The notes under the pieces are model-generated. The model did no database searches. It was not told where the DNA came from and saw nothing but the letters and a program-made list of their open reading frames with translations. A stretch of 48,336 nt of DNA from CAZIZT01 sp964544085 (GTDB lineage: Bacteria; Campylobacterota_A; Desulfurellia; Desulfurellales; Hippeaceae). Below, piece after piece: positions 26,206 to 34,538 of this stretch (positions are counted from its first letter, which is position 1; each line of letters starts with the position of its first letter). A program made the position numbers and the translations under genes. The DNA lies in assembly GCA_964544085.1 (NCBI GenBank), contig CAZIZT010000021.1, positions 1-48,336 of the forward strand, read 5' to 3'.

Positions 26206-27288
26206 ATGGAGATACGCTATGAACTTAAAAAAGACAGGAGAACTGAACCACTTGTATCGGATAAAGTGCTTCCCTTCGGAGTTCTTAGGACGGATCACAT
26301 GTTTGTAATGGATTATGAGGATGGGGAGTGGCGTAATCCGCGCATTGTCCCCTACGAGAACATAGAGATAGCGCCGGGTGCTATTACACTTCACTATGGC
26401 CAGGCTATATTCGAGGGTGCGAAGGCTTTTCAACATGAAGATGGTGAGATATACACCTTCAGAATCGACAAGAATGCAAAGAGAATGAACCACTCGGCTG
26501 ATGTTGTTTGTATTCCCCACATACCGGAAGAGGTTCAGATAGAGGCAATACATGCACTGATTGATGTGGACAGGATCTGGTTTCCACAGCAGGAGGGTGC
26601 ATCTTTGTATATAAGGCCTTTCATTTTTGCAACACAGGATTCTTTAGGCGTACACCCAAGCACAAGTTATCGATTTATGGTCATCCTCTCCCCCAGTGGA
26701 CCCTACTATCCTGAAGGCTTTACAAAACCGATTAAGCTCCTGATAACCGAGAAGTTCCATCGTGCAGCACCGGGCGGTACAGGCAGTGCCAAGGTTGCGG
26801 GTAACTATGCAGCCTCGCTTAAGGCTGGGGAGTTTGCCAAGCGTTTCGGTGCAAGCCAGGTTCTCTACCTTGATGTGACCAACACATACATAGAAGAAGC
26901 CGGTGCCATGAATCATTTCCACATCACAAAGGATGGAGAACTTGTGATACCGGAATTTGTTGATACGGTTCTGCGTTCCATTACGTCTGAGTCTATAATG
27001 GAACTTTCCGATAAGATAGGCATAAAATCCACGCAGAAACGCGTCAAAATAAAGGAGTTCATAGAAGGCGTAAAAAGCGGTGAGATAGTTGAAGCAGGTG
27101 GATTTGGTACAGCCGCTGTAGTTTCGCCTGTGGGTGAATATGTATTTGAAGATGGCAGCAGCCTAACTGTGGGTAATGGAGAGATAGGCGAACTTACAAG
27201 GCGCATTTACGAATACTACACCGGAATTCAGACCGGCAAGATAGAAGCGCCCGAAGGTTGGCTTAGAAAGGTGGAAAGAAGGGTTTAA
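26206..27288 (+). CDS. ilvE: branched-chain amino-acid aminotransferase
   Basis: A PLP enzyme that transfers amino groups between glutamate and the 2-oxo acids of leucine, isoleucine and valine. The protein has 360 residues, the longer type II form. Motifs: HYGQAIFEGAKAF near the N-terminus, LYIRPF, GGTGSAKVAGNYAAS (with the PLP lysine region), and QVLYLD. The start is ATG 26206, after CGGAGGTGGG; an upstream in-frame ATG at 26143 lies before the promoter. It completes the branched-chain pathway with ilvD at 7.7 kb. mqnA follows 31 bases later. Confidence 0.95.
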   Translation: MEIRYELKKDRRTEPLVSDKVLPFGVLRTDHMFVMDYEDGEWRNPRIVPYENIEIAPGAITLHYGQAIFEGAKAFQHEDGEIYTFRIDKNAKRMNHSADVVCIPHIPEEVQIEAIHALIDVDRIWFPQQEGASLYIRPFIFATQDSLGVHPSTSYRFMVILSPSGPYYPEGFTKPIKLLITEKFHRAAPGGTGSAKVAGNYAASLKAGEFAKRFGASQVLYLDVTNTYIEEAGAMNHFHITKDGELVIPEFVDTVLRSITSESIMELSDKIGIKSTQKRVKIKEFIEGVKSGEIVEAGGFGTAAVVSPVGEYVFEDGSSLTVGNGEIGELTRRIYEYYTGIQTGKIEAPEGWLRKVERRV

Positions 27289-27319
27289 GAGACCCTGTTA
27301 GAAACCGGGATCTGCACCG

Positions 27320-28090
27320 ATGGATACCAAACTTACAGTTGCGCTTGTTGAGTTTCTTAACGCCTATCCTCTCTACTTCGCTTTGAAACGGGGAATTATA
27401 AAAAACGAATTTGATTTTATATCAGAACCACCCAGTGTCTGTGCTGCCCTTTTAAGGCAGAAAAAAGCCCATGTGGGCAATGTACCTATCGTGGAGTATA
27501 CATACAATCAGGATTATAGGCTCGTAAGAGGATGTTGCATAGCAAGTAATAGAGAAGTGAAAAGCGTTGTAATATTCCTCAACAAACCTATAGAGAAGGT
27601 GAGGACCGTTAAACTGGATAGAAATTCCAACACCTCGGTTGTTCTGACGCGCGTGCTGTTTGCCTTCAAGTACAATTTGACGGTAGATTACACGTATTCC
27701 GATGGTGCAGATTGTGAGCTTGTAATTGGCGATAGGGCTCTGACCAGGTTGAACAGGGACAGGAGGGAGAAGATAGACCTTGCCGTCGAGTGGTATGAGA
27801 TGACCTCCCTGCCTTTTGTGTTTGCCGCATGGATTTCACGCGGTGAGCTTCCTGAGAGTGTCACTGAGCTGTTCGTACAATCCCGCGATTGGGGAAAGGC
27901 AAACCTGCGCACAATATGCAGCGACTTTGGGAACAGAAGGATAATCTCAGAAAAAGGGTGTATGGAGTATTTAAGCCGCAATATCGATTACGATCTTGAT
28001 GATGAAAAGATAGCATCAATAGAGCTATTTTTCGATTATGCAAAGAGACTCGGCGCTGTTGGTGAGAATATTCGATTGAGATTCACTTGA
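27320..28090 (+). CDS. mqnA: chorismate dehydratase (futalosine pathway, first step)
   Basis: MqnA removes water from chorismate to give 3-[(1-carboxyvinyl)oxy]benzoate, the substrate of MqnE. The protein has 256 residues and the periplasmic-binding-protein-like fold of the family: LNAYPLYFAL at the N-terminus, EPPSVCAALLRQKKAHVGNVPIVEY, a ligand motif LDRNSNTSVVL, and IGDRAL. Its ribosome site is weak (CGGGA about ten bases upstream), so it may depend on coupling to ilvE. The stop overlaps the convergent mlaD by eight bases. Confidence 0.93.
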   Translation: MDTKLTVALVEFLNAYPLYFALKRGIIKNEFDFISEPPSVCAALLRQKKAHVGNVPIVEYTYNQDYRLVRGCCIASNREVKSVVIFLNKPIEKVRTVKLDRNSNTSVVLTRVLFAFKYNLTVDYTYSDGADCELVIGDRALTRLNRDRREKIDLAVEWYEMTSLPFVFAAWISRGELPESVTELFVQSRDWGKANLRTICSDFGNRRIISEKGCMEYLSRNIDYDLDDEKIASIELFFDYAKRLGAVGENIRLRFT

Positions 28091-29522
28091 CCGATGTCGG
28101 TATCTTATCCATAAAGTATTTCAGATCATCGTTTGAAAACTCTATGCCTCCACCAAGATAGAAAGAGCGACTACGGGCATTGAGTATCTCATTGACACCG
28201 CCGAAGATGCTGAAGTGTCTCAGGAATCTATACGTAATCTGGGCTTTAAGCTGTGCATTGTGGTCACGTATGTCGTTTGTGTGATTGAAGTCAAACAAAT
28301 CTGCACTGAGTTTCAGTCTATCGTTCATCGTATAGTAATCCACACCCAGGCCGAATGTTGATTCCATAATGCCGCCCCTTAAGACAAAGTTGTAGTATCG
28401 TTTGCCCATTTCAGCAATGACGCGCATCTTGTTTGAATCGCTACCTTCTGGGTTTTCTGTGGTTTTATAGTTCTTCTCGTTAACGAGCCCGATGCGGTAG
28501 AATTTATCTGGCATTGTATAGATGTCAGCCATGATGTATCCCTTCGAATCGCTGTTTCTGAACTGGTATGCTGTCTGGGCCTGAACGTTAATCATAATCC
28601 TGTTGGCTTTAGTCACGTAGCGCTTTATGTACTTGAGAGTGTCGTTAAGGTTGTTGTAGATGGATTCATCATTGACAAGCTTACCGATTGTTCCCTTTCC
28701 GGAGTTGATTTTTCCTGTAATGTCGCTGATATTGCCAGCTGCCTGGTTCAGGTTGGTATAGAGTTGCTTATCGGTTATCAGTTTACCAAGCGTGCCTTTG
28801 CCAGTTCTTATGCTATTCGTCATCAGATAAACATTTTCAAGTGTTTTGTTCAGTTTTTCCATCGATTCCCTGGCGTTAGTTATAGCCGCTCTAACGTCCT
28901 GCCTGTTTTGCTTTATCATCTCTTTTACAAGCTCCATCGATTTGTTTAGATTATCCATAGCGGCTTTTGCCTGCTCTATAGCAGCCTTGAGTGATGCTCT
29001 ATTTTCCTCCACAACGGTATTCAGACTCTTTGTGAGTCTATTTATCTGCTCAAGCGCCCTTGCTATATTTTCTCTGTTCTGCTGGTTGAAAACCTTGTTT
29101 ATGTTGCTTATGAGTGTACCTATATCTGTTGGCGATACGGTTCTGGCGATGAACCCTCCATCGGTCAGGTATCTGTTGGAGTTGCCGAATTCTATTTCAA
29201 GGTACTTCTCGCCAAGCAAGCTTTTGCTTTTGATTACCGCAACAGAGTTTGAGGGTATTTTGTACTTTTTGTAAATGGAGAGCGCTACAACTGCTTTTCC
29301 ATTTCTCAATCCTATGCTTTTAACCTTTCCTATGTCCACACCGGCAACCTTTACTGGTGTGTTGGGGTTCAGACCCGAGACATCACTGAAAGTGGCGTAG
29401 ATCGTGTATGTGGGCCTTTTTTTGAGCGAGAATTTGCCCATCTGTGTGGTGAGCCATCCAAGCAGAACGAGCACAGCCACAACAAATAGCCCAACGATTA
29501 TCTCGAAATTCCTTCTTCTCAT
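28083..29522 (-). CDS. mlaD: MCE-domain (MlaD-type) protein with long helical segment and beta-rich C-terminus
   Basis: A protein of 479 residues tied to the MlaE/MlaF importer. One N-terminal membrane helix (about residues 5-25) is followed by a single MCE domain (about 37-115), which forms a lipid-binding hexamer in relatives. Residues about 130-300 are helical, with two repeats of the type GTLGKLITD and GTIGKLVND. The last about 170 residues alternate polar and hydrophobic strands with many Tyr, Phe and Gly, like an outer-membrane barrel or a beta-sheet cap. E. coli MlaD is only about 183 residues, so this version is much longer. It overlaps mlaF by four bases (ATGA). Confidence 0.88.
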   Translation of the reverse strand: MRRRNFEIIVGLFVVAVLVLLGWLTTQMGKFSLKKRPTYTIYATFSDVSGLNPNTPVKVAGVDIGKVKSIGLRNGKAVVALSIYKKYKIPSNSVAVIKSKSLLGEKYLEIEFGNSNRYLTDGGFIARTVSPTDIGTLISNINKVFNQQNRENIARALEQINRLTKSLNTVVEENRASLKAAIEQAKAAMDNLNKSMELVKEMIKQNRQDVRAAITNARESMEKLNKTLENVYLMTNSIRTGKGTLGKLITDKQLYTNLNQAAGNISDITGKINSGKGTIGKLVNDESIYNNLNDTLKYIKRYVTKANRIMINVQAQTAYQFRNSDSKGYIMADIYTMPDKFYRIGLVNEKNYKTTENPEGSDSNKMRVIAEMGKRYYNFVLRGGIMESTFGLGVDYYTMNDRLKLSADLFDFNHTNDIRDHNAQLKAQITYRFLRHFSIFGGVNEILNARSRSFYLGGGIEFSNDDLKYFMDKIPTSVK

Positions 29523-30265
29523 AGCGACTCTCCTATTCTGTATGCGCTTATAAACTCCTTAACGATGGGATTGTCCGAGTTTATGAATGCCTCTTTTTTT
29601 GCAAATTCCACCACCCTGCCACTATCCAGCAAGCCAATATAATCTGCTATTTTGAAGGTGAGCGATAGATCGTGACTGATAATGAAACATGTTGTCGATA
29701 GGTTTTTTTGCATCTCTTTTATCAGTAGTGCAATCGCTTTTGAAGATACTGGATCCAAACCCGTTGTTGGTTCGTCAAAGAACACAATGCTCGGGTTGGT
29801 TATTATCGCTCTTGCAAGGGCCACCCTTTTTCTCATGCCACCTGACAGCTCCGAGGGCATCTTCTCAACCACATCGGCGCTTAAACCCACCAGATTCAAT
29901 GTTTGAAGTACCTTCTCTTTTATCCTTTTTCTGCCGCGTACTATCCGGTGTTCCACCACAGGGAACGCCACATTCTCAAACACCGAGTATGAGTCGAACA
30001 ACGCAGCATCCTGAAACAGTACACCAAATTTTATCCTTATTTTATTGAGCTGCCTCAAGTTTAGAGAGGTCATTTCTGTGTTTTTGTAGAATATCTTGCC
30101 AGAATCGGGTTTCATGAGCCCTATTATGTGCTTCAGTAACACGCTTTTGCCTGTCCCGCTCTTACCAATGATGACAGTTATTTTACCTTCCTGTATCGTT
30201 AAATTGACACCGTTTAGCACAACCTGATGGCCAAAACTCTTCTTCAAACCCTCCACCCGAATCAT
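29519..30265 (-). CDS. mlaF: Mla-type ABC transporter ATPase
   Basis: The ATPase of the MCE phospholipid transporter. The protein has 248 residues with Walker A GKSGTGKS near residue 35, a Q-loop (LFQDAALFDS), signature LSGGMRKRVALARA, Walker B IVFFDEPTTGLDP and switch His in IISHD. LSGGM in place of LSGGQ is usual in MlaF/Ttg2A proteins. It sits between mlaE and mlaD in the order E-F-D. Direction of lipid transport between the membranes is not shown by sequence. Confidence 0.94.
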   Translation of the reverse strand: MIRVEGLKKSFGHQVVLNGVNLTIQEGKITVIIGKSGTGKSVLLKHIIGLMKPDSGKIFYKNTEMTSLNLRQLNKIRIKFGVLFQDAALFDSYSVFENVAFPVVEHRIVRGRKRIKEKVLQTLNLVGLSADVVEKMPSELSGGMRKRVALARAIITNPSIVFFDEPTTGLDPVSSKAIALLIKEMQKNLSTTCFIISHDLSLTFKIADYIGLLDSGRVVEFAKKEAFINSDNPIVKEFISAYRIGESL

Positions 30266-30274
30266 GGCTTTTCC

Positions 30275-31045
30275 CTAAAACAGAAACGCCGTTAAGAAGT
30301 AATCAGCGACAAGCACAGAGATACTCGATGCCACCACTGCTTTTGTTGTAGAGATGCCAACACCCTTTGCCCCACCCTTTGTGTTGAGCCCCATGTAACA
30401 GCCGATAAGCGAGATGATCAAACCAAAGACGACCGCCTTTATGAGTCCGTAGGTAAGGTCACTTAGATCTATGAAGGTCTGGATGTTTTTTATGTAGGCA
30501 GTGGGATTTAGATGTAACACATTTACGCCCACGAGATATCCACCAATATTTCCCACCGCGTTTGATATTACAACAAGCGCAGGTAGCATCAGTGTCATGG
30601 CTATGATACGTGGGGCAACGAGGAAGTTCACCGGATCCACAGCCATTACTTCAAGGGCGTCTATCTGTTGCGTGACACGCATGGTTCCCAGCTCAGCTGC
30701 AATTGCAGATACGTTTCTTGCCACTATCATCAATGCAGTGAGTACGGGAGCCAGTTCTCTACCCAGTGAAACTGCCACCGTATAGCCTATCATGTTTTCG
30801 GCGCCGAATTTGTGGAAACCGTGGTAGATCTGAAGTGCTTCAACCATACCAACGAATAACGACGTCAATACGACTATTAGTGTCGATTTGACACCAACAT
30901 AGTACATCTGCTCGAAGGTTAATCTGATGCGTATTGGTCCCTTCAAGGTTGCCAGAATAAACCGAAAAAACAGGGTGAGTATGCCGCCTGTTTCCTGCAA
31001 AAATGAGAGCGTGGCATTACCAATTGCCTCAAGGAGGTTGAGCAT
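30275..31045 (-). CDS. mlaE: Mla-type ABC transporter permease
   Basis: The permease (MlaE/YrbE family) of 256 residues with five to six membrane segments. Family motifs are visible in GLVEALQIYHGF-like, GRELAPVLTALMIVARNVSAIAAELGTMRVTQQIDALEVM, and a C-terminal GCYMGL...GGAKGVG segment. I chose ATG 31045, which overlaps the alr stop by one base (TGATG) and follows GAGGGGA; a TTG one codon upstream is also possible. It is coupled to alr and lies nine bases before mlaF. Confidence 0.93.
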   Translation of the reverse strand: MLNLLEAIGNATLSFLQETGGILTLFFRFILATLKGPIRIRLTFEQMYYVGVKSTLIVVLTSLFVGMVEALQIYHGFHKFGAENMIGYTVAVSLGRELAPVLTALMIVARNVSAIAAELGTMRVTQQIDALEVMAVDPVNFLVAPRIIAMTLMLPALVVISNAVGNIGGYLVGVNVLHLNPTAYIKNIQTFIDLSDLTYGLIKAVVFGLIISLIGCYMGLNTKGGAKGVGISTTKAVVASSISVLVADYFLTAFLF

Positions 31046-32169
31046 CAATCCCCTCTGTAAATACGTTTAATTCTATCGCTTTTTGCAATGTTGGTTAAAA
31101 TTTCGTAGTTGATCGTACCGGCTTTTTCGGCAAGCTCGTCGGCTGTTATGCTTTCTGAACCGTCGCTACCTATGATGGTCACGGTGTCATAGACCGAAGC
31201 GTCGATATCGGTCAGATCGCACATGAACATGTCCATGCATATTGTGCCTATACCTTTGCAACGTTTGCCATTTACTATGCACTCCATTTTGTTGGAGAGA
31301 GATCTAAACAGCCCGTCCGCATAGCCAAAAGCTACGACACCGACCCTCATGTCTTTATCTGCAACGAAGCTTCTGCCGTAGCTAATTCCCTCACCAGCCT
31401 TTAACTGATGAATACTTATTAATTGTGATTTTACCTCTAGCACCGGTTTCAAGTCAACTATATTTTTCAATTGCCTATGTGGAAGGTAGCCATATAATGC
31501 TAAACCTGGTCTGATACAATTGTGATGGGTATTCTTGTGCAAAAAGATGGCTCCTGTGTTTGCTATGTGCCTGTATCGTGGCTCCAACCCCCTGGAGTTG
31601 AAAAGATCCACGATCTGGTTAAATAGTCGATTCTGCCTCTGTGTCCATTCTGCATCCGATTCGGAGTCGCTGAAGTGGCTCATTAGGCCGTCCAGCTGCA
31701 GGCTGGATGAGTAATCTATAACGAGCTCAAGCGCTCGCTCAGCATCCATGGGGTTTATGCCGAGGCGCGCCATGCCCGTGTCAAACTTCAGGTGCACCGG
31801 TATTCTTAAACCGAGCGCTCGTGCGCACTCTCCCACTTGCTTTAGAATCTCTATACTATGGATCACAGGCGTTAAGCCAAATCTGTACATCTGCTCAATA
31901 TCGCCCGAATCGAAACAGCTTAGAATCAGTATGCTCTTTGTGATGCCGCTTTTTCGCAGATCAATGCCTTCCCTGGCGTGTGCAACGGCAAGATAGGCAA
32001 TGGAGGAGTAATCCTCGAGTGCTTTTGCAACCCTCAGCATGCCGTGACCGTAAGCATCTGCTTTGATAACGGGTATAATACCTGTGCCTTTTGTTGTGGC
32101 TTTTTCTATAATCTCATAATTGTGTCTCAACCTATCAAGATGGACAATGGCAACGCTCAGTAGATTCAC
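31045..32169 (-). CDS. alr: alanine racemase
   Basis: A PLP enzyme that makes D-alanine for peptidoglycan. It has the PLP lysine motif IKADAYGHG, the catalytic tyrosine in SYGRSF, the GYADG motif and RPGLALYGY. The start is uncertain. A GTG at 32169 (about 374 residues, beginning VNLLSVAIVHLDRL) gives the usual family N-terminus and has GAGGA upstream at a long spacing; a TTG at 32205 would add 12 residues without a ribosome site. It lies 70 bases after ruvB and is coupled to mlaE, placing wall and envelope genes in one operon. Confidence 0.92.
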   Translation of the reverse strand: MNLLSVAIVHLDRLRHNYEIIEKATTKGTGIIPVIKADAYGHGMLRVAKALEDYSSIAYLAVAHAREGIDLRKSGITKSILILSCFDSGDIEQMYRFGLTPVIHSIEILKQVGECARALGLRIPVHLKFDTGMARLGINPMDAERALELVIDYSSSLQLDGLMSHFSDSESDAEWTQRQNRLFNQIVDLFNSRGLEPRYRHIANTGAIFLHKNTHHNCIRPGLALYGYLPHRQLKNIVDLKPVLEVKSQLISIHQLKAGEGISYGRSFVADKDMRVGVVAFGYADGLFRSLSNKMECIVNGKRCKGIGTICMDMFMCDLTDIDASVYDTVTIIGSDGSESITADELAEKAGTINYEILTNIAKSDRIKRIYRGD

Positions 32170-32239
32170 GTTAACATCTATTCCTCTTTTTCTTTGCTTC
32201 AACAAGGGCTAATATATAACAACCGGAAGTTTTTGTAAA

Positions 32240-33226
32240 TCAGATAAGAGGCTTGAGTTTGGAATTTTTGTAGAATCGTTCTGTAGCCACTCTTCCCCGG
32301 GGTGTTCGTTTTATATAACCTATCTGCAGCAGGTAGGGTTCTATTACATCTTCAACGGTGTTTTTGTCCTCGCCTATGCTTGCTGCAAGCGTATCCACAC
32401 CAACGGGACCACCGCCGAATTTGTGTATGAGAGCCTCCATATATTTTTTGTCCAGATAATCCAGACCCGATTCATCTATGCCAAGAATCTCAAGCGTTTT
32501 TTCCACTATCTGTGGTGTTATGGATGGATTGTTATTTACCTCTGCAAGATCTCTAACCCTGCGGAGGAGCTTGTTTGCAATTCGAGGTGTGCCCCGTGCT
32601 CGTTTGGCAATGAGTATTGCGCTTTCATCGTCTATTTCTATCTTCAGTATCCGCGCTGATCTTTTTACTATTGCGGCAAGTTCGTCTATGCTGTAGAAGT
32701 CGAGTCTGAGGACTATGCCGAACCTGTCTCTTAGTGGAGAGGTGAGAAGACCCATGCGCGTGGTTGCCCCAACAAGGGTAAAACGTGGCAGATCAAGGCG
32801 GATTGTTCTGGCTCCAGGTCCCTGTCCAACCACGATGTCCAGCTTAAAATCCTCAAGTGCCGAGTAAAGCGTCTCCTCTACGCTTCTGTTCAACCTGTGG
32901 ATTTCATCAATGAACAACACGTCACCCTCATTTAGATTGGTGAGAATTGCAGCTATTTCCCCAACCTTCTCAATGGCCGGTCCGCTGGTGGTTATAATGT
33001 TTGCATTCATCTCTTTTGCTATAATGTTAGCAAGGGTTGTTTTGCCCAGGCCTGGTGGTCCGTACAGGATGCAGTGCTCCAGGGTTTCGTTGCGTTTCTT
33101 TGCTGCCTCTATGGCAAGGCTCAGGCTCTCTATGACCGATTTCTGACCTATATACTCCTTCAGGCGTGTAGGTCTCAGAGTCGGCTCAAGGGAGTTTTCC
33201 TTTTGCTTCTCCCAGATACCTTCCAA
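32240..33226 (-). CDS. ruvB: Holliday junction branch-migration helicase RuvB
   Basis: The AAA+ motor that, with RuvA, moves Holliday junctions. The protein has 328 residues: Walker A GPPGLGKTT, Walker B DEIHRL, sensor 1 GATTR, the arginine finger region SPLRDRFG, RGTPRIANKLLRRVRD, and a C-terminal winged helix (GYIKRTPRGR). The start is TTG at 33226, decided by a perfect AAAGGAGGT seven bases upstream. It is first in ruvB-alr-mlaE-mlaF-mlaD. ruvA and ruvC are not in the window. Confidence 0.97.
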   Translation of the reverse strand: MEGIWEKQKENSLEPTLRPTRLKEYIGQKSVIESLSLAIEAAKKRNETLEHCILYGPPGLGKTTLANIIAKEMNANIITTSGPAIEKVGEIAAILTNLNEGDVLFIDEIHRLNRSVEETLYSALEDFKLDIVVGQGPGARTIRLDLPRFTLVGATTRMGLLTSPLRDRFGIVLRLDFYSIDELAAIVKRSARILKIEIDDESAILIAKRARGTPRIANKLLRRVRDLAEVNNNPSITPQIVEKTLEILGIDESGLDYLDKKYMEALIHKFGGGPVGVDTLAASIGEDKNTVEDVIEPYLLQIGYIKRTPRGRVATERFYKNSKLKPLI

Positions 33227-33252
33227 TACACTGACCTCCTTTAGGTAAAAAC

Positions 33253-33281
33253 AATATACCCAACATTGGAGTATCTTTCAA
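33253..33281 (-). promoter_or_regulatory. promoter for the ruvB-alr-mla operon
   Basis: Minus strand: -35 TTGAAA (33281-33276), a 17-base spacer and -10 TATATT (33258-33253), with start near 33246 and a short leader to ruvB. Confidence 0.65.
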
Positions 33282-33290
33282 ACATTAAAG

Positions 33291-33326
33291 CCCCGCCGGC
33301 ATTGCGGGAAATGGATGCCGGCGAGG
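33291..33326 (-). terminator. terminator hairpin after aorC
   Basis: Minus strand: stem CGCCGGCAT (33323-33315) with ATGCCGGCG (33302-33294), then GGGCTTTAA. The T-run is short. It separates the aor operon from the downstream ruvB promoter. Confidence 0.65.
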
Positions 33327-34538
33327 TTATCTGTAGGCCTGGTCGTTGATAGTGATCGTTCCGTAGAGGAGTTTGTTAATCTTATCGTCAACCTTTATGC
33401 GTTTCTTTGCAATGTATGTGTAGGCTCCCGCGTTTGCAAGTTCGCCTATCAGTATAAAGCCCACCAGCTTGCCGTCTTTCAGCATGATCTTTCTGTGTTC
33501 AAGACCATTTTCCTTTTCATAGACATCGAACTCATCCCTGTTGGATATGCCTCCGGTGAATATAGTGATATTGAAAACAGGCAGGGCATTCCTTGAGAAC
33601 TCAGGCATGTACCATGTTTTTATACCTGCCATATTCCTGGCAGCGGCTTTTGCCTGTTCTATTGCAACGGGCCAGATTGCATGTACATGTTTACCGGGCA
33701 TCACAACATCATCAAACGCAGCAACATCGCCCACTGCATAGATATCGTCAACGCTTGTCTGGAGCCTGTTATCTACAACCACACCGTAGTCAACCTTCAC
33801 AGGTGTGTTTTCCAGGAAGTCTGTATTTGGATTAACGCCCTTTCCTACGACCATTACACAGCCTTCCAGCTCTCCTGAGCCGGCAAGCTTTATGTGCAAA
33901 GTTGAGCCGTTTTCCTCAATTGACTCCACATCTTCGCCCTTGAAAAACCTGACCGGATAGTGCGATGTTATGTAGTTTTCAACCTTATCAGCAGCCTTTT
34001 TATCGAGTATCTGTGAAAGAATCCTGTTTGAGCGCACAACAAAGTCGACAGCTATGCCACGCTGAACAAGCGCCCAACCCACTTCGAGCGTGACAAGTCC
34101 TGCCCCTACAAGAACCGCTTTTTTTATCGGACATGTAGCGATTCTTATCATTATGTTTTCTATATCCTGCAGATAGCGAACGCCTACCACACTTTCTGCT
34201 GAGTAGTTTCCACTGTAGGATGGTATCTTTGCATCCGCCCCCGTTGCAATTAGTAGCTTATCGTAAGGAACAATCGTTCCTCTGTCTGTTGCTACTGTTT
34301 TCTGCTCTGTATCAAGGGCTACAACCCTTTCTTTTAGCCTGAGATCTTCGGGGTCTATCCTGAAAAACATGTTCTCTTCCACGCTGTCGGTGTGGATCAT
34401 GTAGGGAAGAAGCATCTTGCTGTAGGGCTGGGTATTTTCTCTTGAGATAACCGTGACGCTGGAGCCCGGATCTATTGCTTTAAGTTGTCTATAAGCAGTA
34501 TGGGCGGCTATGCTGCCGCCCACTATTACGTACCTCAT
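33327..34538 (-). CDS. aorC: FAD/NAD(P)-dependent oxidoreductase, AorC-like subunit
   Basis: A pyridine-nucleotide-disulfide-type flavoprotein of 403 residues. It has the N-terminal FAD motif (VGGSIAAHTA), the central NAD(P) motif (VGAGLVTLE), and a C-terminal FAD motif (YAVGDVA). There is no redox CxxC pair, so it acts by electron transfer, like rubredoxin or nitrite reductase flavoproteins. It overlaps the aldehyde oxidoreductase by four bases (ATGA), so it is probably its NAD(H)-linked subunit, as AorC is in Aromatoleum aromaticum. Without the context it would be called only a generic NADH:acceptor oxidoreductase. Confidence 0.82.
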   Translation of the reverse strand: MRYVIVGGSIAAHTAYRQLKAIDPGSSVTVISRENTQPYSKMLLPYMIHTDSVEENMFFRIDPEDLRLKERVVALDTEQKTVATDRGTIVPYDKLLIATGADAKIPSYSGNYSAESVVGVRYLQDIENIMIRIATCPIKKAVLVGAGLVTLEVGWALVQRGIAVDFVVRSNRILSQILDKKAADKVENYITSHYPVRFFKGEDVESIEENGSTLHIKLAGSGELEGCVMVVGKGVNPNTDFLENTPVKVDYGVVVDNRLQTSVDDIYAVGDVAAFDDVVMPGKHVHAIWPVAIEQAKAAARNMAGIKTWYMPEFSRNALPVFNITIFTGGISNRDEFDVYEKENGLEHRKIMLKDGKLVGFILIGELANAGAYTYIAKKRIKVDDKINKLLYGTITINDQAYR

